DNA of 64,000 nucleotides from Curtobacterium sp. L6-1. GTDB taxonomy: Bacteria > Actinomycetota > Actinomycetes > Actinomycetales > Microbacteriaceae. Positions 24,108-33,627 of the stretch are shown piece by piece. The position numbers and the translations under genes were made by a program. Under the pieces are notes generated by a model. The model saw only the letters and a program-made list of their open reading frames with translations, ran no database searches and was not told the DNA's origin. The stretch is taken from assembly GCF_018885305.1 (NCBI RefSeq), contig NZ_CP076544.1:496001-560000 (forward strand). The letters run 5' to 3'. Within the stretch, counting starts at the first letter, position 1. Every line of letters begins with the position of its first letter.

Positions 24108-25520
24108 CTACGCGAGCGTGCTGTGGCGGCGGCCGTAGGCCACGTAGAGCACCGCGCCGGCGACCATCCAGATGCCGAACGCGATCCACGTGCCGGCGCC
24201 GAGCGACACCGCCAGGAACAGGCAGAACAGGACGCCGAGCACCGGCACCACGGGGAAGAACGGCACGCGGTAGGAGCGCTCGAGGTCCGGCTGCGTCCGA
24301 CGGAGCACGATCACCGAGACGTTCACCAGGGCGAAGGCGACGAGGGTGCCGATGCTCGTCGCGTCAGCCAGTTCGCCGAGGGGCACGACGGCCGAGACGA
24401 TCGTCACGACGATGCCGACGATGAGCGTGTTCGCGATCGGGGTCCCGGTGCGCGGGGAGACGCGTCCGAACACCTTCGGCACGAGGCCGTCGCGAGCCAT
24501 GGTCAGCAGGATGCGCGTCTGCCCGTAGAGCACGGTCAGCACGACGCTCGCGATGGCGACCACGGCGCCGATCGAGAACACCAGCGCGACGACGGGCTGG
24601 CCGGTGACGTCGACCACGATCCGGACGAGCGAGGCCTCGTCGGCGGAGAACGACGTCCACGAGCGGGCTCCGATCGCGGCGACCGCGACCAGGATGTACA
24701 GCGCCGTGATCAGAGCGATCGAGCCGATGATCGCGCGGGGGAGGTCGCGGCGCGGGTCCTTCGCCTCCTCACCCGCGGTCGAGGCGGCGTCGAACCCGAT
24801 GTACGAGAAGAACAGTCGGGAGGCAGCCGCGCTCACGCCCGCGGCACCCATCGGTGCGAGCGGCTCGAAGTTGCCAGCCCGGAACGCCGAGAACGCCACG
24901 ACGACGAAGAAGACCAGCAGAGCGATCTTCACGAGGACCATCAGCGTGTTCACCCAGGCGCTCTCCTTCGCGCCGGGCAGCAGCACGAGCATCGCGATGA
25001 GGACGAGCGCCGCGGCGGGCAGGTTGAGGAAACCGCCGTCCCCGGGAGGCGCGGACAGTGCGGTGGGCAGGTGCAGCCCGAAGACCCGGAGCGTCTCGTC
25101 GACGTACTCGCTCGCGCCGACCGCGACGGCAGCGACGGAGACCGCGTACTCGAGGACCAGGCACCACCCGCAGATCCAGGCGATCCCCTCGCCCATCGTC
25201 ACGTACGTGTACGAGTAGCTCGACCCGGAGGTGGGGACGGCCCCGGCCATCTCGGCGTAGGACAGCGCGGACAGCAGCGCCGCGACCCCGGCGAGCACGA
25301 ACGAGATCCAGACCGCCGGTCCGGCGAGCGGGACCGCGGTGCCGAGCACGACGAGGATGCCGGTCCCGAGCGTGGCCCCGACGCTGATCATCGTCAGGTG
25401 CCAGACACCGAGCGTCCGGCGCAGTGGCTGGCCGTCGACCCCCTGCTCCGCTTCGGCGCGGAGCTGGTCGACCGGCTTGCGCCGGAGGAGCTGGTGGCTG
25501 AGAGACGGCGCGGACGACAT
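24108..25520 (-). CDS. APC family amino acid permease
   Basis: A 470-aa, about 12-transmembrane transporter of the cationic-amino-acid-transporter/YfnA group. The N-terminal cytoplasmic helix has LLRRKPVDQLRAEAE. Next comes TMISVGATLGTGILVVLGTAV with the G-x-G substrate-binding bend in segment 1, AEMAGAVPTSGSSYSYTYVTMG, and FFSYIGFDAASTAGEEAKDP. It probably imports amino acids by proton symport. It is monocistronic, divergent from the ABC exporter. GTGAGGT upstream is a weak Shine-Dalgarno for the ATG. Confidence 0.9.
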   Translation of the reverse strand: MSSAPSLSHQLLRRKPVDQLRAEAEQGVDGQPLRRTLGVWHLTMISVGATLGTGILVVLGTAVPLAGPAVWISFVLAGVAALLSALSYAEMAGAVPTSGSSYSYTYVTMGEGIAWICGWCLVLEYAVSVAAVAVGASEYVDETLRVFGLHLPTALSAPPGDGGFLNLPAAALVLIAMLVLLPGAKESAWVNTLMVLVKIALLVFFVVVAFSAFRAGNFEPLAPMGAAGVSAAASRLFFSYIGFDAASTAGEEAKDPRRDLPRAIIGSIALITALYILVAVAAIGARSWTSFSADEASLVRIVVDVTGQPVVALVFSIGAVVAIASVVLTVLYGQTRILLTMARDGLVPKVFGRVSPRTGTPIANTLIVGIVVTIVSAVVPLGELADATSIGTLVAFALVNVSVIVLRRTQPDLERSYRVPFFPVVPVLGVLFCLFLAVSLGAGTWIAFGIWMVAGAVLYVAYGRRHSTLA

Positions 25521-25720
25521 GGGACCTCACGGGGGCGCTGGCGGGGGACGGGTCATCGTCCCATGGCCCTCCGACGGGGTCCAAACCGGTGCAGTCCCTT
25601 CCTCCACACGGGAGGCACGGATCACCGCCGTCCACAGCCCTCGGCGAACGCAGGCGGCCGGGTCCTTCCGCGGGCGTACATTCGTGCGAGGACGGCGCCG
25701 GAGGCGCAGAGAGGGTGCGG

Positions 25721-27622
25721 ATGAGCCGGATGGACTCCGTCGCCGGTGGCGGCGGGATGCGTGGTGGTGGTGGCGGGCATGGCCGTGGCCGCATCTCCAG
25801 TGGCGACACGGCGGCCCAGCGTGCCGCGAACGCCGAGGCGCCCGAGATCCCGCACCTGCTCCGGCGGATCGCCGGCCTGTTCGTCCCGCACCGCCGCGCC
25901 ATCGCGCTGACGGTCGTGCTCGTCCTGATCAGTGCGGCGCTGTCCGTGATCCCGCCGCTGCTCACGCAGCAGGCGTTCGACCGCGGGCTGTTCCCACCGA
26001 GCGGCGGCCCGGACGTCCCCGTGCTCGCGGTGCTCGTCGGTGCGATGATCGGCCTCTGGATCGCCAGCGCCGGCATCGGTGTCTGGCAGACCTACCTCAC
26101 CGCGACGGTCGGCAACAAGGTCATGGGCGCCATGCGCATGCGGCTGTTCGGACACCTGCAGCGCATGGAGCTCGCGTTCTTCACCCGCACGAAGACCGGC
26201 GTCATCCAGAGCCGACTGCAGAACGACGTCGGCGGTGTCGCGAGCGTCTTGAACAACACGATCTCGTCGGTGCTCGGCAACACGGTGACGGTCATCGCGG
26301 CCGTCGTCGCGATGCTGCTGCTCAGCTGGCAGATGACCCTGGTGGCCGTCGTCCTGCTGCCGCTCCTCGTGATCGCGCAGCGCAAGGTCGGGCAGGTGCG
26401 GGCCCGGATCGCCGGGCAGACGCAGGAGTCGCTGTCGGACATGACGGCGATCACGCAGGAGACGCTGAGCGTGTCGGGCATCCTGCTCGCGAAGAGCTTC
26501 AACCAGCAGCGCAGCGAGATCCAGCGGTACGGCGACGAGAACCGGAACCAGATCGGCCTGCAGGTCCGGCAGCAGATGTCCGGGCAGTGGTTCTTCGCGA
26601 TCGTGCAGATCTTCCTGTCGATCATCCCGGCGGTCATCTACCTCGTGGCCGCGTACCTGATCCTCGGCGGCGTCCCGATCACCGCGGGCACGATCGTCGC
26701 GTTCACGACCGTGCAGTCCCGGCTGCTGTTCCCGACCGTCGGGTTGCTGCGGGTCGTGCTGGACCTGCAGACCTCCGGGGCGCTGTTCGCCCGCATCTTC
26801 GAGTACTTCGACCTGCGACCGGCCATCACCGACGCCCCGACCGCGGAGCCGGTCGACGTGACACGGGTCGGGCACGTGGCCTTCGACGACGTCTCGTTCA
26901 CCTACCCGGACGGCGAGGCGGACAAGCCGACGCTGCGCGGTGTCTCGTTCGAGTTGCAGCCCGGACAGTTCGCCGCGTTCGTCGGGCCGTCGGGTGCGGG
27001 CAAGACGACGATCTCGTACCTGGTGCCGCGCCTGTACGAGGCGACCGCGGGCTCGGTGCGGTTCGCCGGGCAGGACGTGCGCGACCTCGAGCACGAGGAC
27101 CTCATGCGGCACATCGGCATCGTGAGCCAGGAGACCTACCTGTTCCACGCGACGATCGGCGACAACCTGCGGTACGCCAAGCCGGACGCGACCGATGCCG
27201 ACCTCGAGCGGGCGGCGCGGGCGGCGAACATCCACGAGACGATCGCTTCGTTCCCGGACGGCTACGACACCGTGGTGGGGGAGCGCGGGTACCGCCTGTC
27301 CGGTGGTGAGAAGCAGCGCATCGCGATCGCCCGGGTGCTGCTCAAGGACCCGCCGGTCCTGGTCCTCGACGAGGCCACGAGCGCGCTCGACTCCATCTCG
27401 GAGCGCGTGGTGCAGACGGCCCTCGACACGGCCGCCCGGGGACGGACGACCATCTCGATCGCACACCGCCTGTCGACCATCCGCGACGCTGACGTGGTCT
27501 TCGTGCTCGACCACGGGCAGATCGTGGAGCAGGGCACGCACGACGAGCTCCTCGCCCTCGGCGGCACGTACGCGACGCTGCACGAGCAGCAGAGCGACCC
27601 GGTCGTCGCGACGCGGGACTGA
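25721..27622 (+). CDS. ABC exporter, fused permease and ATP-binding protein
   Basis: A 633-aa half-transporter of the ABCB/MsbA type. A Gly-rich disordered N-terminus (residues 1-30) precedes six transmembrane helices (about 45-340). The nucleotide-binding domain has Walker A GPSGAGKTT, Q-loop VSQETYLFHATIGDNLRYA, signature LSGGEKQRIAIARVL, Walker B VLVLDEATSALDS and H-loop SIAHRLSTI. All catalytic motifs are intact, so it likely works as a homodimer exporting a lipid or drug. The ATG at 25721 follows GAGAGGG; a TACATT -10 lies at 25677. Confidence 0.93.
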   Translation: MSRMDSVAGGGGMRGGGGGHGRGRISSGDTAAQRAANAEAPEIPHLLRRIAGLFVPHRRAIALTVVLVLISAALSVIPPLLTQQAFDRGLFPPSGGPDVPVLAVLVGAMIGLWIASAGIGVWQTYLTATVGNKVMGAMRMRLFGHLQRMELAFFTRTKTGVIQSRLQNDVGGVASVLNNTISSVLGNTVTVIAAVVAMLLLSWQMTLVAVVLLPLLVIAQRKVGQVRARIAGQTQESLSDMTAITQETLSVSGILLAKSFNQQRSEIQRYGDENRNQIGLQVRQQMSGQWFFAIVQIFLSIIPAVIYLVAAYLILGGVPITAGTIVAFTTVQSRLLFPTVGLLRVVLDLQTSGALFARIFEYFDLRPAITDAPTAEPVDVTRVGHVAFDDVSFTYPDGEADKPTLRGVSFELQPGQFAAFVGPSGAGKTTISYLVPRLYEATAGSVRFAGQDVRDLEHEDLMRHIGIVSQETYLFHATIGDNLRYAKPDATDADLERAARAANIHETIASFPDGYDTVVGERGYRLSGGEKQRIAIARVLLKDPPVLVLDEATSALDSISERVVQTALDTAARGRTTISIAHRLSTIRDADVVFVLDHGQIVEQGTHDELLALGGTYATLHEQQSDPVVATRD

Positions 27623-27739
27623 CCGCTCGGACCGGGCACGCGGGACCGACCGCTCGGACCGGACACGTCCCGTGAGGACGAACGAGGACGCACGATGTCG
27701 CGCGAGGACACACGAGGACACTCGGTCGGGCCTGCCGCT

Positions 27740-27745
27740 TAGACT
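27740..27745 (+). promoter_or_regulatory. -10 hexamer TAGACT, leaderless
   Basis: Ends 6 nt before the GTG of the cystathionine beta-synthase gene; no Shine-Dalgarno present. Confidence 0.55.
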
Positions 27746-27751
27746 CTGCGG

Positions 27752-29116
27752 GTGCGTTACGCGAACTCGGTCGTCGACCTCGTCGGCGACACCCCGCTGG
27801 TCAAGCTCAACCGCGTCACCGACGGCATCCGGGCCACCGTCCTGGTGAAGGTCGAGTACCTCAACCCGGGCGGATCGTCGAAGGACCGCATCGCGACGCG
27901 GATCCTCGACGCCGCAGAGGCCTCCGGCGAGCTCCGCCCGGGCGGGACCATCGTCGAGCCCACCTCCGGCAACACCGGGGTCGGCCTGGCCCTCGTCGCC
28001 CAGCAGCGCGGGTACCGCTGCGTCTTCGTCCTGCCCGACAAGGTCGGCGAGGACAAGCGCAATGTCCTCACCGCCTACGGGGCCGAGATCGTCGTGACGC
28101 CGACCGCGGTCGCGCCCGACCACCCGGAGTCCTACTACTCGGTGTCGGACCGCCTGGTGCGGGAGATCCCCGGCGCCTACAAGCCGAACCAGTACGCCAA
28201 CCCGAACGGCCCCCGCAGCCACTACGAGACGACCGGTCCGGAGATCTGGCGCGACACCGAGGGCCAGCTGACCCACTTCGTCGCCGGCGTCGGCACGGGT
28301 GGCACCATCTCGGGCACGGGCCGGTTCCTCAAGGAGGCCTCCGACGGCCGAGTGCGGATCGTCGGCGCCGATCCGGAGGGCTCCGTCTACTCGGGCGGCA
28401 CGGGTCGCCCGTACCTCGTCGAGGGCGTCGGCGAGGACTTCTGGCCGGGCGCGTACGACGCCGGGGTGCCGGACGAGATCATCGCCGTCTCCGACGCGGA
28501 CTCGTTCGCGATGACCCGGCGGCTCGCCCGCGAGGAAGGGCTGCTCGTCGGCGGGTCGAGCGGGATGGCGGTCGTCGCCGCGCTCCGTGCCGCGCAGGAC
28601 CTGACCGAGGACGACGTGGTCGTGGTGCTCCTGCCCGACGGCGGCCGCGGGTACCTCGGGAAGATCTTCAACGACCGGTGGATGCGGTCCTACGGCTTCG
28701 CGGAGACCGAGGACGAGCGCTCCGTCGGCGACCTCATCGCGGGCAAGGACGGCCGCCTGCCCGACCTCGTGCACGCGCACCCCTCGGACACCGTCCGCGA
28801 CGTGGTCGACATCATGACGAAGTACGGAGTCTCGCAGATGCCCGTCCTCAGCGCCGAACCGCCCGTCGTGATGGGTGAGGTCGTCGGGGCGGTCGAGGAG
28901 AAGGCCCTGCTCGGACACGTCTTCACGGGGGCCGCGGGCATGGCGGAGGCGCTCACGCCCTTCGTCGGCGAGCCGCTGCCCCTGATCGGCATCGGCGAGT
29001 CGCTGTCGGCGGCGCGTCGGGCCCTCGAGTCCGCGGACGCCCTGCTCGTCGTCGGGGACGGCAAGCCGGTGACGGTCCTGACCCGCCACGACCTGCTCAC
29101 CTACCTGTCCGAGTGA
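27752..29116 (+). CDS. cbs: Cystathionine beta-synthase
   Basis: A 454-aa PLP enzyme with a C-terminal CBS-domain pair. The catalytic part has NPGGSSKDRIA with the PLP lysine, TSGNTGVGLA, GTGGTISGTGRFLKE and GGSSGMAVVAAL. The regulatory region from about residue 330 includes SDTVRDVVDIMTKYGVSQMPV. It condenses serine (or O-acetylserine) with homocysteine into cystathionine. The cystathionine gamma-synthase/lyase gene follows 135 nt later, so both arms of transsulfuration are paired. Confidence 0.93.
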   Translation: MRYANSVVDLVGDTPLVKLNRVTDGIRATVLVKVEYLNPGGSSKDRIATRILDAAEASGELRPGGTIVEPTSGNTGVGLALVAQQRGYRCVFVLPDKVGEDKRNVLTAYGAEIVVTPTAVAPDHPESYYSVSDRLVREIPGAYKPNQYANPNGPRSHYETTGPEIWRDTEGQLTHFVAGVGTGGTISGTGRFLKEASDGRVRIVGADPEGSVYSGGTGRPYLVEGVGEDFWPGAYDAGVPDEIIAVSDADSFAMTRRLAREEGLLVGGSSGMAVVAALRAAQDLTEDDVVVVLLPDGGRGYLGKIFNDRWMRSYGFAETEDERSVGDLIAGKDGRLPDLVHAHPSDTVRDVVDIMTKYGVSQMPVLSAEPPVVMGEVVGAVEEKALLGHVFTGAAGMAEALTPFVGEPLPLIGIGESLSAARRALESADALLVVGDGKPVTVLTRHDLLTYLSE

Positions 29117-29251
29117 CGCCGCCCGGCCGCCGCCTCGGCGGTCGAGCACCCGGACGATCCGAGCACCCCGAGCACCCGCACGACCCGAGCGCCCGCTCGG
29201 CCGCACCCACCCACCCAGCCCGCACCGAGCCTCCAGGAAGAGCCCCGCGAC

Positions 29252-30397
29252 ATGACCGAGTTCAGCACCCGCGCCATCCACTCCGGTCAGGAGCCCGACG
29301 GCGCCACCGGCGCCGTCATCCCGCCCCTGCACCTGACGTCGACGTACGTGCAGGACGGCATCGGTGGGCTGCGCGGTGGGTACGAGTACTCCCGGTCCGG
29401 CAACCCGACTCGCGACGCCCTGCAGACGTTGCTCGCCGACCTCGACGGCGGTGTGGCGGCGTTCTCGTTCTCGTCCGGCCTCGCGGGCGAGGACGCGCTG
29501 CTCCGGGCGTACCTCGAGCCGGGTGCTCGGATCGTGATGGGCAACGACGTCTACGGCGGCACGCACCGCCTGGCGAACCGGCTGCACGTCCCGTGGGGGG
29601 TCGAGCTCGTCACGGTCGAGATGAGCGAGCCGGACCGGGTCCGCGCAGCGCTCGCCGACAGCCCGGCGAAGACGGTCCTGTGGGTGGAGACGCCGACGAA
29701 CCCGCTGATGAAGATCGCGGACATCGAGACCCTCGCGGCAATCGGGCACGAGGCCGGGGCGCTCGTCGTGGTCGACAACACCTTCGCCTCGCCGGCCCTC
29801 CAGCAGCCGCTGTCGCTCGGTGCGGACGTCGTCGTGTACTCGACGACGAAGTACCTCGGCGGGCACTCGGACGTCGTCGGCGGCGCGGTCGTGCTGCGTG
29901 ACCAGGAGCTCGCCGACCAGGTGCAGTTCGTGCAGTTCGGCGGCGGCGCGATCTCGTCGCCGTTCGACGCGTGGCTCACCATCCGCGGGATCAAGACCCT
30001 CAGCGTGCGCATGGAGCGGCACTCGTCGAACGCGCAGGCCATCGCCGAGGCGCTGCTCGCGCACCCGGCCGTCGAGCACGTCCACTACCCGGGCCTGCCC
30101 GAGCACCCGGGCCACGCCATCGCCGCGAAGCAGATGTCCGGGTTCGGCGGGATGCTCTCGGTCGCGCTCGCCGGCGGGCCGGAAGCGGCGAAGCGGTTCG
30201 CCGAGTCGACCGAGCTCTTCGCGCTCGCAGAGTCCCTGGGCGGGGTGGAGTCGCTCATCGGGTACCCGAGCGAGATGACCCACGCGTCGGTGAAGGGCAC
30301 GGAGCTCGCGGTGCCGGAGAACGTCGTCCGCCTGTCGGTCGGCATCGAGGACGTCCGCGACCTGGTCGCCGACGTGCAGCAGGCGCTCGACCGCTGA
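29252..30397 (+). CDS. metB: Cystathionine gamma-synthase / gamma-lyase (Cys/Met metabolism PLP enzyme)
   Basis: A 381-aa fold-type I PLP enzyme. Markers: FSTRAIHSGQEPD, YEYSRSGNPTRDAL, the PLP-binding lysine in YSTTKYLGGHSDVVGG, and VESLIGYPSEMTHAS. MetB and gamma-lyase members cannot be told apart confidently by eye. Next to cystathionine beta-synthase, a lyase role (cystathionine to cysteine) is at least as plausible as MetB. Start ATG follows CCAGGAAGAGCC. Confidence 0.9.
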   Translation: MTEFSTRAIHSGQEPDGATGAVIPPLHLTSTYVQDGIGGLRGGYEYSRSGNPTRDALQTLLADLDGGVAAFSFSSGLAGEDALLRAYLEPGARIVMGNDVYGGTHRLANRLHVPWGVELVTVEMSEPDRVRAALADSPAKTVLWVETPTNPLMKIADIETLAAIGHEAGALVVVDNTFASPALQQPLSLGADVVVYSTTKYLGGHSDVVGGAVVLRDQELADQVQFVQFGGGAISSPFDAWLTIRGIKTLSVRMERHSSNAQAIAEALLAHPAVEHVHYPGLPEHPGHAIAAKQMSGFGGMLSVALAGGPEAAKRFAESTELFALAESLGGVESLIGYPSEMTHASVKGTELAVPENVVRLSVGIEDVRDLVADVQQALDR

Positions 30398-30434
30398 CCC
30401 GGAGCTCGGGCCCCGGAGCTCAGGCCCCGGAGCC

Positions 30435-30567
30435 CGCCCCCGGCAGCACGAGCCGGAGCCCGCCCCCGGCAGCACGAGCCGGAGCTCGCCCCCGGCAGCA
30501 CGAGCCGGAGCTCGCCCCCCCCGGAGCACGAGCCCGCGCACCACGACCCCGCGCACCACGACCCCCA
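30435..30567. repeat. 26-bp tandem repeats in the gap after metB
   Basis: Three near-perfect copies of a 26-bp unit at 30435-30460, 30461-30486 and 30487-30512 (CCCCCGGCAGCACGAGCC core). They are flanked by partial copies and by two copies of GCGCACCACGACCCC near 30537-30566. No coding function seen. Confidence 0.8.
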
Positions 30568-30608
30568 CGGCTCGGGCACCGACCCGCCGCGGTGTCCGAC
30601 CACGGTCC

Positions 30609-30614
30609 TACGAT
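30609..30614 (+). promoter_or_regulatory. -10 hexamer TACGAT, leaderless
   Basis: Ends 6 nt before the GTG at 30621; no Shine-Dalgarno. Confidence 0.5.
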
Positions 30615-30620
30615 GACCAG

Positions 30621-32042
30621 GTGACCACGACGACGGCGGACCGGGCGACCCTGTTCGACCGCCGGTACCTCGTGGCCTCGGTCGGCATGGTCGCGATCGT
30701 CGCGGTCGCCGCGTTCCAGAACCTGGCGATGACGACGATCATGCCGGTCATCTCCGCGGACCTGCACGGCGAGACGCTGTACTCCCTGAGCTTCGCCGCA
30801 CCGCTCGCGGCCGGCGTCCCCGGCATGGTGCTCGCCGGCAACTGGGCGGACCGCTCCGGCGGGCGGGTCGTCGCCTGGGTCTCGGCGGCGCTGTTCGCGC
30901 TCGGGACGGCCGTGGTCATGCTCGCCCCGACGATGCCGGTATTCCTGGCCGGTCGCCTCGTCGAGGGCTTCGGCGCCGGGGCCATCGACGTCGTCCTGTA
31001 CGTCATGGTGGCCCGGGTGTTCCCGCCCGACCTGCACGGCTCGGTGTTCGCCGGCTTCGCCGCCGCGTGGGTCGTGCCGGCACTCGTCGGCCCGGCCGTC
31101 GCCGGGTTCGTGACCGACGCGGTCGGCTGGCACTGGGTCTTCGCCGGTGCGCTGGTCATCGCCGTGGTCGCGTTCGCCTGCCTGGTCCCGACGCTCCGCC
31201 ACCTGCGTCCGCCAGCCCAGGAGGCCCGCCCGCCCTGGCAGCGTAGCCGGATCGGGTGGTCGGTCGGTGCGGCAGCCGCCGTGCTGCTCCTCAACGTCGC
31301 ACCGGACCTGCCGGTGCCGGTCCGCCTCGCCTCGGTCCTCGTCGGCCTGGTCGGGGCGTGGCTCGCACTCCGTCCGCTGCTGCCCCGCCGGACCTTCACC
31401 GGTGGACCGGGGCTGCCGTCGGTCGTGCTCCTGCGCGGGGTGCTCGCCGCCGGGTTCTTCGGCAGCGAGGCCTACGTGCCCTTCCTGCTCCAGGCGCAGC
31501 ACGGACTGGAACCCTCCGCGGCCGGCCTGGCGCTCACGGTGGCTGCCCTGAGCTGGGCGGCTGCCAGCTGGCTGCACGGGCGGCTCGGCGAGGCGCGCCT
31601 CCCGGCCGCCCGCGCCTTCGGGACCGGACTCGCGTTGGTGCTGGTGAGCCTGCTGTCGGCGCTCGCCGTCGCGCTGTGGGACCTGCCGGTGTGGGTGCTC
31701 GTCGCCGGCTGGTTCGTCGGCGGCGCGGGCATGGGGGTGGCGTACCCGAGGACGTCGATGCTGACGCTCCGGTTCTCCCGCGAGGGCGACGACGGCTTCG
31801 CGAGCTCGGCCCTCACGATCGCGGACGCCTCGGGCAGCGTGGTCGGCCTGGCGGTCGCCGGGCTGCTCTTCACGACGGCCGGCGGGCGGGAGGAGCCCGC
31901 AGCCTTCGCGCTCGTGTTCACCGCGATGACGGTGGTCGCACTCGTCGGCCTGGTCGCGGTCCGGCGGCTCGGTCCGGTGCCCACGGCGCCACGGGCGGGG
32001 GCCGGGACCGCGTCCGTCCGGACCGACGGGCGGGTAGCGTGA
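30621..32042 (+). CDS. MFS transporter (drug:H+ antiporter-like)
   Basis: A 473-aa major facilitator with about 12-14 hydrophobic segments. The motif-A-like loop is LAGNWADRSGGRVVAW between segments 2 and 3, and antiporter-like sequence AAWVVPALVGPAVAGFVTDAVGW occurs in segment 5. A final cytoplasmic tail is Ala/Arg-rich. Probably an exporter of small hydrophobic compounds; the substrate is unknown. The gene for a small lipoprotein follows after 23 nt and may share the transcript. Confidence 0.85.
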   Translation: MTTTTADRATLFDRRYLVASVGMVAIVAVAAFQNLAMTTIMPVISADLHGETLYSLSFAAPLAAGVPGMVLAGNWADRSGGRVVAWVSAALFALGTAVVMLAPTMPVFLAGRLVEGFGAGAIDVVLYVMVARVFPPDLHGSVFAGFAAAWVVPALVGPAVAGFVTDAVGWHWVFAGALVIAVVAFACLVPTLRHLRPPAQEARPPWQRSRIGWSVGAAAAVLLLNVAPDLPVPVRLASVLVGLVGAWLALRPLLPRRTFTGGPGLPSVVLLRGVLAAGFFGSEAYVPFLLQAQHGLEPSAAGLALTVAALSWAAASWLHGRLGEARLPAARAFGTGLALVLVSLLSALAVALWDLPVWVLVAGWFVGGAGMGVAYPRTSMLTLRFSREGDDGFASSALTIADASGSVVGLAVAGLLFTTAGGREEPAAFALVFTAMTVVALVGLVAVRRLGPVPTAPRAGAGTASVRTDGRVA

Positions 32043-32065
32043 CAGGCCATGACCGAGGAGGAACC

Positions 32066-32653
32066 GTGCGCCGCACCGTCGCCGTGCTGACCGCCGCGCT
32101 CGCTGCGAGCGCGCTCGTCCTGACGGGCTGCAGCGGGACCACGACCACCGCGCCGACGCCGGTCCGGAGCACCGACCTGACGAGCTCCGACGGTGGCTTC
32201 GACCGGAACGCGGTCATCGGGGTCGTGCTGACCGGGGACGCGGCGACGCCGAGCGACTCGGGCGACGGCCGCTCGCTCGCCACCGTCTTCCGCGAGCAGC
32301 TGACCGAGGCCGGGTTCCGGCCCGACATCCGGGTCGCCGGGGCCGACCAGGCGGCACGGCAGCGGTCGGCGGTGCGCGACCTGGTCCGGACGGGCGCGAA
32401 GGCGTTGCTCGTGCGGGCGGCCGACCCGTCGTCGCTGCGGACCGAGCTGCGGGACGCGCACGACGCGGGTGTCGTGGTCGTGGCGCTCGGCAGTGCCCTG
32501 CCGTCGTCGGGCGGCGGCAACGACGGACTGGCTTCCGACTACCGGATCGACAGTGCCGGTTCGGACGACGAACTGGTCAGCCGCAGCGTCGACATGGTCG
32601 CGTCGCTGCAACGTGGCGAGGAGCCGCAGGACGCCGACGATCCGGCGCAGTAG
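32066..32653 (+). CDS. Lipoprotein with sugar-binding-protein-like (PBP type 1) domain
   Basis: A 195-aa secreted lipoprotein. The signal peptide ends with lipobox LTGC (Cys22), followed by a Thr/Pro-rich linker. The body (VIGVVLTGD..., REQLTEAGFRPDIRVAGAD, GAKALLVRAADPSSLRTELRDAHDAGVVVVALG) resembles the first lobe of a periplasmic binding protein/LacI fold, but the protein stops after about one lobe. It is therefore short for a transporter component. GTG start behind GAGGAGG. It may be a truncated binding protein or a sensing lipoprotein. Confidence 0.75.
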   Translation: MRRTVAVLTAALAASALVLTGCSGTTTTAPTPVRSTDLTSSDGGFDRNAVIGVVLTGDAATPSDSGDGRSLATVFREQLTEAGFRPDIRVAGADQAARQRSAVRDLVRTGAKALLVRAADPSSLRTELRDAHDAGVVVVALGSALPSSGGGNDGLASDYRIDSAGSDDELVSRSVDMVASLQRGEEPQDADDPAQ

Positions 32654-32728
32654 CGACGGCAGCGGGCGGTCGGCCCGGTCCTGACGGTCCGGGCCCGACG
32701 GTCCGCTCGAGCGATCGGAAGGCCCGGC

Positions 32729-33310
32729 TCAGCTCCACCAGGCGGGGAACGACTGCGTGATGGTCGCGACGAGCGCCCTGCGGGAGCGCCGGGGTCCGGC
32801 GAGCCACGCCTCGATCGCCCCGACGAAGCCCTGGGCGACGAACCCGGCCGCGACGTCGTCGATGATGTCGGGCTTGGTCGCGGGGTCGAGTTCGGAGATG
32901 TGCATCGCACTGGAGACCGTGAAGTGGTCGACGAGCAGCCGGTGGAGCGAGCCGTCGTTCGGGTCGGGGAGCGCCCGCTCGTAGATGTCCCGGTGGGCGG
33001 TGACGTGGTCGATCACGGCGTCGATGCCGCGGCGCGTGATGGCGGCGAGGTCCTCGGGTCCGGCACCGCGTTCGACGGCGGCGCGGTGGGCCGCGGCGTC
33101 GTCCTCGCGGATGCGGTCGAGCTCGGGGGTGAGCACGTCGGCGAGCAGCGAGCCGGGCGAGACGGCGTGCGAGTAGAAGGTGGCCCGGTTGATGCCCGCG
33201 GCCCGGGTGACGTCGGCGACCGTGATCTCGGACACCGGGCGGTCGGCGGCGAGTCGGAGGACGGCCTCGCGCAGGGCGGCCGTCGTGTGCAGGATCCGAG
33301 CGTCGACCAT
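32729..33310 (-). CDS. TetR family transcriptional regulator
   Basis: A 193-aa regulator. N-terminal helix-turn-helix: LREAVLRLAADRPVSEITVADVTRAAGINRATFYSHAVSPGSLL (split here: helix 2-3 is VADVTRAAGINRATFYSHA). The C-terminal ligand domain is all helical. The ATG at 33310 is backed by GGGAGGAG. It is divergent from the Bcr/CflA-type exporter at 33816, so it most likely represses that exporter and itself. A long in-frame extension upstream is repeat-derived and rejected. Confidence 0.9.
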   Translation of the reverse strand: MVDARILHTTAALREAVLRLAADRPVSEITVADVTRAAGINRATFYSHAVSPGSLLADVLTPELDRIREDDAAAHRAAVERGAGPEDLAAITRRGIDAVIDHVTAHRDIYERALPDPNDGSLHRLLVDHFTVSSAMHISELDPATKPDIIDDVAAGFVAQGFVGAIEAWLAGPRRSRRALVATITQSFPAWWS

Positions 33311-33463
33311 GACGCTCCTCCCATCTCGTTCGCGGTGCTCCCGGCGCGCCTCGGCCGGGAGTCCGACGGTACCGCACCACCGCCTCCGGGCAGGTGTCCG
33401 CCGCACCTTCGTGCGGGAGGCGGCCGGTCCGGTCGCGTGCCCGGACCCGGACCCGGACCCGGA

Positions 33464-33627
33464 GGACGGGGGAGCAGCGGACGGGGGAGCAGCGGACGGG
33501 GGAGCGGCGGACGGGGGAGCGGCGGACGGGGGAGCAGCGGACGGGGGAGCGGCGGACGGGGGAGCGGCGGACGCGGGAGCGGCGGACGCGCGAGCGGCGG
33601 GCGGGGAGCAGCGGACGCGCGAGCAGC
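33464..33627. repeat. 15-bp tandem repeat array between TetR and exporter genes
   Basis: About ten to eleven copies of GACGGGGGAGCAGCG or its variants (GACGGGGGAGCGGCG, GACGCGGGAGCGGCG), degenerating toward the 3' end. Copies are exactly in phase, with no unique spacers, so it is not CRISPR. It fills much of the 505-nt divergent intergenic region. All frames are open across it, which produces spurious long reading frames. Confidence 0.9.

Noticed and set aside
25622..30568. A 1648-codon open frame antisense to the ABC exporter and transsulfuration genes
   Set aside because: It is a shadow of high-GC codon usage on the opposite strand; composition is Arg/Asp/Val-rich and no domain is recognisable.
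33464..33627. CRISPR array
   Set aside because: The repeats are contiguous 15-mers with no unique spacers and no cas genes nearby.
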